NCBI GenBank assembly: GCA_038231615.1
Contig: JBBRLA010000047.1
Coordinates: 1-22,849 of the forward strand
Source of the DNA: JBBRLA01 sp038231615
Lineage (GTDB): Bacteria; Myxococcota_A; Polyangia; Palsa-1104; JAEUJZ01
Length of the DNA stretch: 22,849 nucleotides
Direction: 5' to 3'
How positions within the stretch are numbered: the stretch's first letter is position 1; every line of letters begins with the position of its first letter. Shown piece after piece: positions 1 through 7,841 of the stretch. The notes under the pieces are model-generated. The model had not been told where the DNA came from. It made no database searches and worked only from the letters and a program-made list of their open reading frames with translations. The translations under genes were made by a program, and so were the position numbers.

Positions 1-377
1 AGGCGGATGCTGGCCGCCGACATGCCGTCGATGGCCAGGCGCAGCCCTTTGCGCAGGAACGGATCGGAAAGCGCCTCGGCGTCCTTCTCCAGGGCCACCA
101 GCCCCTCGCGCCGCGCCTTGGTCGCCATCTGCACCAGGACCTGGATGATCTCCTTCGTATTGTGCTTTTGCGGAACAAATGCCTGCTTGATGGCCTTGAG
201 CGTCGCCAAAAGGGCGTGCCCGGGAAAGGACATCACCACGGCGCCGATCGTGCCACCAAGCACGATCAGCGCCGCGGTGGGCTGGGTGATAGAGGCGATG
301 TGGCCGCCTTCCAGCACCTGCCCGAGCAGGATTGCGGCCAGGCCCATGCTGAGCCCTATGATTGTAGTCAGGTCCAC
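1..377 (-). CDS. motA: MotA, flagellar motor stator subunit (5' part only)
   Basis: This is the N-terminal 125 residues of the proton-channel stator protein MotA; the gene continues past the left window edge. The product sits in the inner membrane and, with MotB, drives flagellar rotation. The start reads M-D-L-T-T-I-I-G-L-S-M-G, followed by the family's GGT-I-G-A-V-V-M-SFPGHAL stretch. The first hydrophobic segments lie at about residues 4-20 and 28-50, and the beginning of the charged cytoplasmic loop (K-A-R-R-E-G-L-V-A-L-E) follows. The start is GTG at 377, chosen because GGAGGAA lies just upstream and the family N-terminus begins there. It lies 18 bases after the flbD stop, in the same operon as the flagellar structural genes. 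The residues that interact with FliG may lie partly beyond the edge. The identification is secure; the rest of the gene and any motB cannot be seen. Confidence 0.93.
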   Translation of the reverse strand, partial: MDLTTIIGLSMGLAAILLGQVLEGGHIASITQPTAALIVLGGTIGAVVMSFPGHALLATLKAIKQAFVPQKHNTKEIIQVLVQMATKARREGLVALEKDAEALSDPFLRKGLRLAIDGMSAASIR

Positions 378-395
378 GGGTTCCTCCAGCGGCGC

Positions 396-596
396 CTAGG
401 TGATCCCCCGCAGGGGGGATAACACCCGCCGACGGTAATTCACCACCTGCTCGACGATCTCCGTCACCGCCTCCCGGACGGTGAGCTTCTGTCCGCTGGT
501 CAGCGTCAAGATGCTCTCCGGCCGGGCTTCGATGAGGGCGATCAGCTCGGCGTTGATGACCACAGCCTGGCCGTTCAGTTGCGTCAAGTTGATCAT
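396..596 (-). CDS. flbD: FlbD family flagellar protein
   Basis: This is a 66-residue protein of the small FlbD/SwrD family, which in many bacteria sits between flgE and motA. In Bacillus the homologue SwrD raises flagellar motor power, and the protein is thought to act with the stator. It shows the family pattern: I-N-L-T-Q-L-N-G near the start, then V-I-N-A-E-L-I, then E-A-R-P-E-S-I-L-T-L-T-S-G-Q-K, and a helical C-terminus with V-V-N-Y-R-R-R. Two in-frame starts are adjacent, GTG at 599 and ATG at 596; ATG is preferred because AGGG lies 5 bases before it. Only 7 bases separate it from the flgE stop, so it is almost certainly cotranslated with flgE. This protein is unrelated to the Caulobacter regulator that is also called FlbD. 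Confidence 0.88.
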   Translation of the reverse strand: MINLTQLNGQAVVINAELIALIEARPESILTLTSGQKLTVREAVTEIVEQVVNYRRRVLSPLRGIT

Positions 597-603
597 CACG
601 GCC

Positions 604-1902
604 CTAGCGTTTGAGTTGCGTCAGCGTGACGTAGTTTTCATCGGTGGTCTGGATGGTCTTGCTGTTGGCCTGGAAGCCCCGCTGCAGCGCAATCATATCG
701 ACGAACTGTTGGGTCAAATCCACGTTGGACTGCTCCAGCACTCCGGAGACCAACTGCCCGCGGGGGCCGGTGCTGGCGGAGCCGAGGTTGGGCACCCCCG
801 ACGCGGTGGTCGCCGACCAGAGCGCCCCGCCCTCGCGATGCAACCCGGTCTCGGAGTTGAAGCTGGCCACCGCCAGGCGCCCCAGTGCCTGGTGCTGACC
901 GTTGGTGAAGACACCCTCGATGGTGCCATCGCTGGTGATGCTCAACGAATTGAAGTTGCCCGAGGCGTGGCCGTCCTGGTCCAGCGAGTTCATGGTGAAC
1001 GTCTGGGCGCTGGCGGTCGAGCCTTTCAGCCCGCTGCCTCCCGCGGCGATCGCGTCGCCGAAGTCGAAGTTGACCACCTGTCCAGGGGCGGCGCCGACGA
1101 AGTTGAACGTGTTGGCAGCGGTGGTGGTCTGGCTCAGCGCACCAGTGTTGCTGAACGCCAGGCTGCCGTGGGCCACGTCCAGGGGCGTGCCCTTGGTCCC
1201 GCCCTGGATGTCTCCACCATCAACCACCGCGTGCCACTCCCAGGTGCCGTTCACGCCGGTATTGCGGTAAAAGACCTGGGCCGTGTGCGGGTTGCCGAGC
1301 GAGTCGTAGATCGGCAGCGAGGTGGAGAAGTTGGAGGTCGAGTCGGCCTTGGTCGTGTCCCACGGCGGCGGCGGTGCGGCCCGCGTATCCAGGGCGGCGA
1401 AGGCGCTCACCTTGCTGCTGGCCTTGGGCGGCTGGGTGCGTCCGGCCACCTGCAGCGGCCCCGAGGCGCCGCTCATCTTGCCGGTCGGGTCGATGCCCCA
1501 GCCCTGCACCTGCAACCCATCGGCGCTGACCAGGATGCCCTGCGCATTGATGTGAAACTGCCCCGATCGGGTAAAGTAATTGCCGTTCACCCCGCCGTGG
1601 TTTCCGTTGAGCATGAAGAACCCACCGCCGTCCAGGGCCACGTCGGTGCTCTTGCCTGTGCTCTGGAATGAGCCCTGGGTGAAGAGCTGCTCCACGCCGC
1701 CGAAGCGCACGCCGAGCCCGATCTGGGAGGTACCGCCGGAGGATCCCTGCACCGCCAGGCCCAGCACGTCATCAAAGATGCCGCGCGAGCCCTTGAATCC
1801 AACCGTGTTGACGTTGGCGATGTTGTCGCCGACCACGGCGAGTGCTTCGCCCTGTGCATCGAGACCGCTGGCGCCGCTGTAAAGAGTAGCTGTAATCGAC
1901 AT
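604..1902 (-). CDS. flgE: FlgE, flagellar hook protein
   Basis: This is a 432-residue hook protein, exported through the flagellar type III apparatus and polymerised outside the outer membrane. The N-terminal rod/hook motif is clear: S-G-A-S-G-L-D-A-Q-G at about residues 9-18, then V-V-G-D-N-I-A-N-V-N-T-V-G-F-K-G-S at about 23-39. The conserved D1 piece D-V-A-L-D-G-G-G-F-F follows. The C-terminal D0 helix reads V-L-E-Q-S-N-V-D-L-T-Q-Q-F-V-D-M-I-A-L-Q-R, with the typical A-N-S-K-T-I-Q-T-T-D-E ending. There is no cleavable signal peptide, as expected. The middle variable domains are Gly/Ala/Thr-rich. GGGAGG lies 11 bases before the ATG. The length is ordinary for FlgE. It follows flgD after a 96-base gap that contains only a weak hairpin, so cotranscription with flgD is likely. 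Confidence 0.96.
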   Translation of the reverse strand: MSITATLYSGASGLDAQGEALAVVGDNIANVNTVGFKGSRGIFDDVLGLAVQGSSGGTSQIGLGVRFGGVEQLFTQGSFQSTGKSTDVALDGGGFFMLNGNHGGVNGNYFTRSGQFHINAQGILVSADGLQVQGWGIDPTGKMSGASGPLQVAGRTQPPKASSKVSAFAALDTRAAPPPPWDTTKADSTSNFSTSLPIYDSLGNPHTAQVFYRNTGVNGTWEWHAVVDGGDIQGGTKGTPLDVAHGSLAFSNTGALSQTTTAANTFNFVGAAPGQVVNFDFGDAIAAGGSGLKGSTASAQTFTMNSLDQDGHASGNFNSLSITSDGTIEGVFTNGQHQALGRLAVASFNSETGLHREGGALWSATTASGVPNLGSASTGPRGQLVSGVLEQSNVDLTQQFVDMIALQRGFQANSKTIQTTDENYVTLTQLKR

Positions 1903-1998
1903 CGAGATCTGGACCTCCCGGCCCGGCGGCCGCCGTCAAGCGGCGCCGAGCGCGTAAAAAGATTTGCCATGGCCCTAAAATACGGGGCCTGCTTGTTA

Positions 1999-2658
1999 TC
2001 AGTTCGAGACCTGTATCACGTCGTTCAAATGCACCGTCACGCCGGGCAGCATCAGCGCCGGGGTGCCATCTGCATAGGACACGCCGGTGACCCGGCCGCT
2101 CAATTCGGGTCGGGCGCCGACGATGCCGCCCTTGTTCGAGGCGGCGGTCACCGAGACCGCGTAGCTGCCCACGGGCAGCGGCTGGCCGCTGGCGTTCTTG
2201 CCGTCCCAGGCCAGGGACTGCGGCCCGGCCGGCAGCGCCCCCGCATTGAGGGTCCGCACCACATTGCCCTGAGCGTCCTTGATAGTCAGTGTGACCGAAG
2301 AAGCGGCGCTGTCCAGGGTAAATTGCAGCGGGGTGGGTGCGCCGCCGTTCAGCTGGATGCTGCCGAAGTTTGCCAGCACCTGCTTGCCGACCAGGTTCAC
2401 CGCCTGGGAACCCGCGTCGCTCAGGAGCTGCTGCTTTATGCTGGTCAGCACCTGCGTCTGGTTCTGCGCCTGCTCCAGCGAGGCGAACTGCGCCAGTTGC
2501 GCGATGAATGTCGTGTTGTCCTGGGGCGAGAGCGGGTCCTGGTGCTGCATCTGCGTCACCAGGAGCTTCAGGAACTCGCTCTGGGTGGGGATCGCGCTGT
2601 TGGCCGAGGTTGCGGCAGCCACGGCCGAGACGCCGGTTACCGGTTGAACGTTCGCCAT
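1999..2658 (-). CDS. flgD: FlgD, hook-cap (hook assembly scaffold) protein
   Basis: This 219-residue protein is the temporary cap under which FlgE subunits are added during hook growth. The conserved N-terminal FlgD segment is plain: Q-S-E-F-L-K-L-L-V-T-Q-M, then Q-D-P-L-S-P-Q-D-N-T-T-F-I-A-Q-L-A-Q-F at about residues 26-60, followed by E-Q-A-Q. The C-terminal half matches the FlgD Ig-like/Tudor-like region, with G-N-V-V-R-T-L and L-A-W-D-G-K-N-A-S-G-Q-P-L-P-V-G-S-Y at about 133-165. A strong ribosome site (AAGGAGAG, 4 bases before ATG) fixes the start. It lies 51 bases after fliK and before flgE, which is the usual delta-proteobacterial order. Confidence 0.96.
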   Translation of the reverse strand: MANVQPVTGVSAVAAATSANSAIPTQSEFLKLLVTQMQHQDPLSPQDNTTFIAQLAQFASLEQAQNQTQVLTSIKQQLLSDAGSQAVNLVGKQVLANFGSIQLNGGAPTPLQFTLDSAASSVTLTIKDAQGNVVRTLNAGALPAGPQSLAWDGKNASGQPLPVGSYAVSVTAASNKGGIVGARPELSGRVTGVSYADGTPALMLPGVTVHLNDVIQVSN

Positions 2659-2709
2659 GCTTCTCTCCTTCTTCGCATCGTTCTTCGAGTCGATCTTTTC
2701 ATCGTCATA

Positions 2710-3408
2710 TCAGGCCATCACATCCACCAGACCGCGGGCCGGCCAGCTTCCCGGGTCCCGGACGCCGGCCGGTGCCGGCTCCTCCTCTTCATGCGTCTCC
2801 AAAAGGATGCGCGCCACGTTGAGGCCCTGCCGGATCATCCGCTCTTGCATCTCCTTCTGCCCGCGGCGCACCGCGCCGAGCAGCCGCCGGGGTACATCCA
2901 GGATGATGTTGATCGCCCCGGCCTCCGTCCGCGCCGTGACCCGGCCCAGCGCGGGCAAGTAGAGTGTGACCTCCCGGATGGGTTCCTGCAAGTTTAACAG
3001 ATGGGTGGTGAGGGCCTCGAAGTCCGAAGCCGTCGCGCGATCCTCCGCGTCCCCCCCTTGTCCGCCGCCGCCCTCGCCGTTCTCACTGGTGCCGGTACCG
3101 CCGCTGCCCTCGTCGCCCTGGAAGAAGTCGAGGTTGAACTCGGCCTCCTCGACCTTGAAGCTGTCTTCGTGGGTGTGTTCCCGGGCCCCATGCATCTCGC
3201 CGGCCCGCTTGGCGTAGCGCACCGAAGGCCGCCGCCGCCCCGCGCCGGTCCGCTCGCCCCGACCGGTGGACCCCTCAGGCGCCCCCGGGTCCTCGGCGCC
3301 GCCGCGCTTGTCGATGCTGAAGCGCTCGCCCTTGTGTCCCCGCCGATAACGATCCTCGCTGTGCGGAGCGATCTCCAGCGAGTCCGACCCCACCCTTTCG
3401 ATCATCAT
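2710..3408 (-). CDS. fliK: Short FliK-like hook-length control protein
   Basis: This 232-residue protein has the C-terminal flagellar hook-length control (Flg_hook) signature. At about residues 142-205 it reads V-T-L-Y-L-P-A-L-G-R-V, then a Gly at a turn, then R-R-L-L, and finally R-M-I-R-Q-G-L-N-V. This matches the family pattern of Leu-x-Pro-x-x-Leu-Gly, a strand, and a closing helix with Gln-Gly-Leu-x-Val. FliK is exported during hook growth and its C-domain switches FlhB specificity. The N-terminal part (about 1-130) is hydrophilic, charged and Gly-rich, consistent with an extended ruler. It is much shorter than the usual 350-600 residues of FliK. The ATG overlaps the motE stop in ATGA, so coupling is likely. 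Identity rests on the C-domain pattern plus the standard motE-fliK-flgD position. Confidence 0.72.
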   Translation of the reverse strand: MMIERVGSDSLEIAPHSEDRYRRGHKGERFSIDKRGGAEDPGAPEGSTGRGERTGAGRRRPSVRYAKRAGEMHGAREHTHEDSFKVEEAEFNLDFFQGDEGSGGTGTSENGEGGGGQGGDAEDRATASDFEALTTHLLNLQEPIREVTLYLPALGRVTARTEAGAINIILDVPRRLLGAVRRGQKEMQERMIRQGLNVARILLETHEEEEPAPAGVRDPGSWPARGLVDVMA

Positions 3409-4202
3409 TTTGGCCCTCCTCCCTTCTTTTCGGTCGCTGCCTCGCGCCGGTCGTCGCTCTTCTGCTCGCCGCGGCGGTCGGCCTGGCCCTCATCCCGGAC
3501 GTCGTTCTTGGCCAGCGGGCCATCGCCGATGCGCTCTGCCAGGATCGCCGCCTTCCGGGCGTCCATCTGCCCGAGCAGCTTCCCGGCCTGCTCCCGCGGC
3601 AATGCCTGAAGCACCGCTACCGCCAGATCGTTGTCGTTGAAGCTCGCCAGGAGCTGCGCCGCCCGCCGGGAAGACATCCCCCCGACCATGGCGGTGATCT
3701 TCTGCAGGCGCTCCTCCTTCTGGGCCTGTGCCTCCGCCCGCTCCTTCTCGCTTTGTCGCGTGGGCCCCGCCCCCTCCTCCGTTCCGTTCAGCCGCGCCTC
3801 GATCCGCGCCCCCAGCTTTTCCAGTTCGGCCACCTTCTCGCCGGCCTTCTTCGCCGCCTCCTCGATCGCCAGCTTTTGCGCCGCCAGCTCCCGTTCCTGC
3901 TTCTCCAACTCCGCGGCCCGGTGCGCCACATCCCGCGTCTGTTCGCGCAGCCGGGTCAGCGCTTCCCGGGCCACATCGTCGCACTCCTCCTCGTCGATCA
4001 CCACCCGCCGCGGCGTGTATTCGGTCTCCACGTCCGCGGCCGTGGACCCGCCGCCGTCGCCGCCCTCGGCGCTCGCCTGCTCTTTGTCCCCGCCGTCCGG
4101 TCTGGCCACGGCGTCCTTATTCTCCCCTCCGTCCGCCGCCTTGCTCTTGCCCAGCCACTTGCACGAGGGCAGCGCCAGAAGTAGAAACAGAAAACCTACG
4201 AT
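3405..4202 (-). CDS. motE: MotE-like protein with MgtE_N-type C-domain; start uncertain
   Basis: The open frame encodes a hydrophobic N-terminal segment (F-L-F-L-L-L-A-L-P-S-C), an acidic linker, a coiled coil rich in Glu/Lys/Ala (about 75-165) and a C-domain. The C-domain reads M-V-G-G-M-S-S-R-R-A-A-Q-L-L-A-S, L-A-V-A-V-L-Q-A-L and K-A-A-I-L-A-E-R. This resembles the MgtE intracellular N-domain shared with MotE and FliG; MotE proteins are membrane-anchored chaperones of the stator. A loose lipobox (L-P-S-C) could also make it a lipoprotein. The odd part is the start. No in-frame ATG, GTG or TTG exists between an ATG deep inside fliJ (4391) and the hydrophobic segment. The candidates are ATC at 4202 or CTG at 4190, reached by coupling from the fliJ stop. 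The coordinate given is the outer estimate. Confidence 0.7.
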   Translation of the reverse strand: MVGFLFLLLALPSCKWLGKSKAADGGENKDAVARPDGGDKEQASAEGGDGGGSTAADVETEYTPRRVVIDEEECDDVAREALTRLREQTRDVAHRAAELEKQERELAAQKLAIEEAAKKAGEKVAELEKLGARIEARLNGTEEGAGPTRQSEKERAEAQAQKEERLQKITAMVGGMSSRRAAQLLASFNDNDLAVAVLQALPREQAGKLLGQMDARKAAILAERIGDGPLAKNDVRDEGQADRRGEQKSDDRREAATEKKGGGPK

Positions 4203-4630
4203 CGCTCCCGCCCGCCGCGAGTGGCCCGCTCGTCCGCGCGCTTCTGTGCCAGCGCATTTTGCGCCGTGCGCTGCTCCTTCTCCGCCCGCTCGCCCAGAAG
4301 CTCCGATTGCCGCAAAAGGATGTGCTGCGCCTTCACCCGCTCCCGTGCCGACTCCTGTGCCCGCTGGGCCTCTTCCTTCTGCGTCTGCCATGCGGCCATC
4401 TCCTCTCGCGCCGCCGTCTTCGCCACGTCCATGCGTTCCATCTCCCGCGGGGACAGGTCCGCGCCGCTCACCGCCTTTTTCTGCGCCTCGGTCATGCACT
4501 GCGTCGCCGCGGCAAGCTGGAGGTCGGCGTGCTGCAGGTGCCCCTTGGCGGTCAACAGCCGTTGGGCGCTGATGTCCCGCTGTGTGCTCCGCACCGCCAC
4601 GATCCGCTTCAAGCGCTTGACCTGGTTCAT
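4196..4630 (-). CDS. fliJ: FliJ, flagellar export chaperone/ATPase stalk
   Basis: This 144-residue, almost wholly coiled-coil protein sits directly after fliI, the usual place for FliJ. FliJ is the stalk that inserts into the FliI hexamer and escorts export chaperones. The sequence begins M-N-Q-V-K-R-L-K-R-I-V-A-V-R and continues as Ala/Gln/Arg/Glu-rich helices to the end, without Pro-rich or hydrophobic segments. FliJ proteins conserve little sequence, so the call rests on length (about 140-150 residues is typical), helical character and position. AAAGGGTG precedes the ATG by 4 bases. It starts 36 bases after fliI and its stop lies inside the beginning of the motE frame. Confidence 0.82.
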   Translation of the reverse strand: MNQVKRLKRIVAVRSTQRDISAQRLLTAKGHLQHADLQLAAATQCMTEAQKKAVSGADLSPREMERMDVAKTAAREEMAAWQTQKEEAQRAQESARERVKAQHILLRQSELLGERAEKEQRTAQNALAQKRADERATRGGRERS

Positions 4631-4666
4631 CGCACCCTTTCGTCTTCACATTTCCGCTCCGGTCCA

Positions 4667-5992
4667 TCACGAGGCCACCCTCAGCGCGCCCTCGAAGAGG
4701 CGCAATGTCTCATCCAGCCCGCAGGTCTCCCCGGGGCCCTGCCGCAGCACCCGGTCCAGCGCCGGCTTCACCGCCAACGCCTCGTCGATCCGCGGGTTCG
4801 AACCGGCGACATAGGCGCCCAGGTTCACCAGATCCTGTGCCTCGCGTGCGGTGGCGATCAGGGCGCGGATGCGCTGGGCCAGGATGATATGGGCCGGCCC
4901 GGTGACATCATTCATGACCCGAGACACGCTGCCCAGCACGTCGATAGCGGGGTGATGCCCCTTGTCCGACAGCTCCCGGCTCATCACGATGTGCCCGTCC
5001 AGCACCGATCGCGCCGCGTCCGCCACCGGGTCCGACAGATCGTCTCCCTCGACCAGCACGGTGTAGAGCCCGGTGATCGAACCCTTCCCGGCGCTCGGGG
5101 CGACCCGTTCCAAAAGCCGCGGCAAGAGCGCGAACACAGAGGGCGTATACCCCTTGGTGGTCGGCGGCTCTCCCACCGCCAGCCCGACCTGGCGCTGTGC
5201 CATGGCGAAGCGGGTCAGCGAGTCCATCACCAGAAGGACGCTCTTTCCCTGATCGCGCAGCCACTCGGCGATCGCCGTGGCGGCGAAGGCCCCGCGGATC
5301 TGCTCCAGAGGCGATCGGTCCGAGGTCGCCACCACCATGATCGAACGCTTGAGGCCATCCGGACCCAGGGTGCGGTGGACGAACTCCCCGACCTCGCGCC
5401 CCCGCTCGCCGATCAGCGCGATCACCGACACGTCCGACTGGGCGTTCTTGGCCATCGCCCCCAGAAGGGTCGACTTGCCGATGCCGGCGCCGGCGAAGAT
5501 GCCGATGCGCTGCCCATGTCCCAATGCCAGGAGCCCGTCGATGGCCCGGATGCCGAGCACGAGCTGCGTGTCCACCGGCCGGCGCGACAGGGGCGGGATG
5601 GGGGGCCGGTGCAGCGGCACCCGCTCCGTTGTGCGTACCGGGCCCCGATCGTCCAGCGGACGTCCCAGAGAATCGATGACCCGCCCGTAAAGCCCCTCGC
5701 CCACCGAAACCGCCGCCTGCCCCCCCCGGCGGCGCACCCGGCACCCGGCGCCCACGCCGGACACCGCGTCGATCGGCATCAACAGCACCCGCTCGTCCCG
5801 GAAGCCGACCACTTCGGACAGGATCGGCGGGGCCGATCCCATCGGCATGATCTCATACGTGTCCCCGACCACGCCGCCGCGGGCGAAGGCCTCGACCAGC
5901 AGGCCCACCACCTGCACCACCTCGCCCTCCTCGGAAAGGGCGCACGCCCGGTGCACCCGGGGAAGCTGGTGACGGAGAGATGGCAGGTGCAT
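4667..5992 (-). CDS. fliI: FliI, flagellar type III export ATPase
   Basis: This 441-residue ATPase energises flagellar protein export at the inner-membrane gate. The Walker A is G-A-G-I-G-K-S-T at about 168-175. The catalytic Glu lies in I-G-E-R-G-R-E-V at about 194-201, and Walker B is S-V-L-L-V-M-D-S at about 251-258. The family signature E-P-P-T-T-K-G-Y-T-P-S-V-F follows at about 275-287, then L-L-P-R-L-L-E-R. The beta-barrel N-domain is present, with G-R-V-I-D-S-L-G-R-P-L at about 103-113. The start chosen is the ATG at 5992, overlapping the fliH stop by one base (TGATG). A frame extension upstream lies entirely inside fliH. FliI differs from F1-beta by its N-terminus and by this context between fliH and fliJ. 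Very secure. Confidence 0.97.
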   Translation of the reverse strand: MHLPSLRHQLPRVHRACALSEEGEVVQVVGLLVEAFARGGVVGDTYEIMPMGSAPPILSEVVGFRDERVLLMPIDAVSGVGAGCRVRRRGGQAAVSVGEGLYGRVIDSLGRPLDDRGPVRTTERVPLHRPPIPPLSRRPVDTQLVLGIRAIDGLLALGHGQRIGIFAGAGIGKSTLLGAMAKNAQSDVSVIALIGERGREVGEFVHRTLGPDGLKRSIMVVATSDRSPLEQIRGAFAATAIAEWLRDQGKSVLLVMDSLTRFAMAQRQVGLAVGEPPTTKGYTPSVFALLPRLLERVAPSAGKGSITGLYTVLVEGDDLSDPVADAARSVLDGHIVMSRELSDKGHHPAIDVLGSVSRVMNDVTGPAHIILAQRIRALIATAREAQDLVNLGAYVAGSNPRIDEALAVKPALDRVLRQGPGETCGLDETLRLFEGALRVAS

Positions 5993-6858
5993 CACTCGGT
6001 CTCCGTGTCGACGCGGTGCAGGGCCTTGCGCACCCGCTCCAACCGGTCCGAGAGCCGCCCGTCCACCCGCGCCCGCCCGACCTGCACCACGCACTCGCCC
6101 GCGTGCAGGGTCGCATCCGGCATCACCCGGATGAGCGCCCCGCCCCGCGCCGTCGACAGGCGTTCCCGCTCCCGCTCGACCCGCTCGTGGTCCGACGATG
6201 CCACCAGCACCGTCGCCGCCTCGTCCTCGGTCACCACCTTCAAGGCGGCTTCGACCAGGCGCACCACGTAGGTCGGATCCTGTGCGACCTCACGCAAGAA
6301 GAGTTCCCGCGCCACCTCGATCGACAGGTCGGTCAGCTCGGTCTCCAGGGACGAGAGGTCCGTCTCGCTCAGACGGGTCACCTCCAGCAGCGCCGCGACG
6401 TAGCGCCCGCGTTCGTCCTCGGCATCCTGTCGCGCCGACTGGAAGGCCGCCGCCTCGTTCTCGGCTCGCTCCGTGGCCCCAAGGAGCGCGGCCTCCGCCT
6501 CTGAAACCGGGGGCACCCCGCTGCCTTCGTTGAGCCGCCCCGCCAGGTCCACCCCGGCGCCCGGATCGCGCAGCGCCAGGTCCCCGTTCGGACCTCCGCC
6601 CTCCCAGGGCCCAACCGGGTCCGCCGCCCCGCGTGGGTCTCCGTCCTTCTCGTTCTTCTGTTCTTCCTGGGTCTCGAAGAGCCGCCGCGGGTGCAGGTGC
6701 GACGGACGAGGCCAGCGCAGGACCGGGGCCGGCGGGGCCGGGGCCGGCGGGGCCGGGGGCCGCGATGGCACCCCGGGACCTCGCAGGCCCCCCGGCCCGA
6801 AGAGCGGGCGCACCTGTGCCTGGCTGGCGCCCTGTGGCGGCAGATGGTCCTCCGCCAT
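5992..6858 (-). CDS. fliH: FliH, export ATPase regulator
   Basis: This 288-residue protein is placed between fliG and fliI. FliH binds FliI as a dimer and tethers it to the C-ring. The N-terminal third is Pro/Gly/Ala-rich and disordered (about 1-110), including a Pro-Ala repeat. A helical stalk follows (E-A-E-A-A-L-L-G-A-T-E-R-A-E-N-E, about 120-160). The C-terminal FliH/HrpE domain (about 170-285) shows D-L-S-I-E-V-A-R-E-L-F-L-R-E and Y-V-V-R-L-V-E-A-A-L. It ends with C-V-V-Q-V-G-R-A-R-V-D-G-R-L-S-D-R-L-E, which is close to the classical G-x-x-D-A-S/R-x-x-x-Q/R-L ending. The start is the ATG overlapping the fliG stop in TGATG; a GTG sits one codon earlier. It is longer than the enterobacterial FliH (about 235) because of the Pro-rich N-terminus. 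Confidence 0.9.
   Translation of the reverse strand: MAEDHLPPQGASQAQVRPLFGPGGLRGPGVPSRPPAPPAPAPPAPVLRWPRPSHLHPRRLFETQEEQKNEKDGDPRGAADPVGPWEGGGPNGDLALRDPGAGVDLAGRLNEGSGVPPVSEAEAALLGATERAENEAAAFQSARQDAEDERGRYVAALLEVTRLSETDLSSLETELTDLSIEVARELFLREVAQDPTYVVRLVEAALKVVTEDEAATVLVASSDHERVERERERLSTARGGALIRVMPDATLHAGECVVQVGRARVDGRLSDRLERVRKALHRVDTETE
6725..6754. repeat. Two tandem 15-bp units inside fliH
   Basis: Two perfect copies of a 15-base GC-only unit (GGGGCCGGCGGGGCC on the plus strand) encode the Pro-Ala-rich stretch near the FliH N-terminus. The repeat length is a multiple of three, so copy-number change would keep the frame. It probably only adjusts the length of a disordered linker. Confidence 0.85.
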
Positions 6859-7841
6859 CACACCACCTGCCCGCCGGTGATCAGCACCAGCTTGCCTTCG
6901 CTCTGCAGCCGGATCGCGGTCATCACGATCTCGCGCTGCGCCTTCTCCACGTCGGCGACCCGCTGCGGACCCAGGTTCTGCAGGTCCTCCGAAAGGGTCT
7001 CGACGGCGCGGCTGGACATGGCGCTGAAGATCGTGCGGCGCACCTCCTCGCCGGCGTTCTTCAGCGCCTGCGAGAGCAGGGCCCCGTCCACCTCGCGCAG
7101 GAGCACTTGCATGCCGCGCTTGTCCAGCTTGGACAGGTCCTCAAAGGTGAACTGCTCGCGCCGGATGGCCGACGCCCGATCCGGGGATCGGCTCTCGATC
7201 TTGGCCAGGATGGCCGCGCTCTGCTCGGGCAAAAGTTCGTTGAGGATCGCCGCCGCCCGCGCTATCCCGGGGGTGGTCTCGGCCTGGCTCAGGCTGTCCC
7301 CCAGCTCCGTCGACAGGGTATCCCGGGTCGCGCGGATCGCCAGGGGGCTGATGCTGGCCAGCATCGCCATCCGCTCGATGACCTGCTCCTGCTGGTCCTC
7401 CGAGAGGGCGGTGATCACCATCGACGCCGTCGTCGGTTCCACCTGCGAGAGCACCGCGGCGATGGCCTGGGGGTGCTCCCCGGCCAGCATCTCCGCCAGC
7501 ACCTTGCCGTCTCCGGCCACGTCGTCCAGCGGCCCGCTCGGCGGCAGTGGCGGCTGAAGCAGGCCGTCGGCCCGCTCATCGCCCACCGCCTTGCGCAGGA
7601 GCCCCGCCAGGTAGTCGCCGCCGCCCCAGATCATCGGGACCTCGCCGCTGACTCCGCGGACGAAATCCACGTAGATCGCCCGCAGCACCTCGGGGTCGAG
7701 GCGGGCCTGCTTCAGGCCCTTGGCCACCCGGTGCAGCTTCTGCAGCTCGTCGTCCTGCATCTTGCCCAAAATTGCCGCCGCGTGTTCCTCGTCCAGGCTC
7801 AGGACGAAGAACGCCGCCTTCTCAGGTCCGCTCAACTGCAC
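6858..7841 (-). CDS. fliG: FliG, flagellar motor switch protein
   Basis: This 327-residue C-ring protein couples stator force to the MS ring. The N-terminal FliF-binding domain starts M-Q-L-S-G-P-E-K-A-A-F-F-V-L-S-L. The middle domain has the EHPQ motif at about 122-125 (M-L-A-G-E-H-P-Q-A-I). The C-terminal torque helix region reads F-T-F-E-D-L-S-K-L-D-K-R and V-L-L-R-E-V-D, with the conserved charged residues. The start is GTG at 7841, chosen for the AAGGAGGAG site 4 bases before it and the family N-terminus. An ATG at 7880 would add residues coded inside fliF. The gene therefore overlaps the fliF 3' end by 20 bases and ends in TGATG with fliH. Identity is certain; the start is well supported. 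Confidence 0.96.
   Translation of the reverse strand: MQLSGPEKAAFFVLSLDEEHAAAILGKMQDDELQKLHRVAKGLKQARLDPEVLRAIYVDFVRGVSGEVPMIWGGGDYLAGLLRKAVGDERADGLLQPPLPPSGPLDDVAGDGKVLAEMLAGEHPQAIAAVLSQVEPTTASMVITALSEDQQEQVIERMAMLASISPLAIRATRDTLSTELGDSLSQAETTPGIARAAAILNELLPEQSAAILAKIESRSPDRASAIRREQFTFEDLSKLDKRGMQVLLREVDGALLSQALKNAGEEVRRTIFSAMSSRAVETLSEDLQNLGPQRVADVEKAQREIVMTAIRLQSEGKLVLITGGQVV

Noticed and set aside
1971..1989. Hairpin GGCCC/GGGCC between flgD and flgE as a terminator
   Set aside because: The stem is only 5 bp with a 9-base loop and no T run directly after it; flgE is expected to be cotranscribed with flgD.
3728..6271. Very long antisense open frame (847 codons) opposite motE, fliJ, fliI and fliH
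   Set aside because: Its translation is rich in Arg, Pro, His and Ala without any domain, and it mirrors well-identified genes; in such GC-rich DNA stop-free antisense frames are common.
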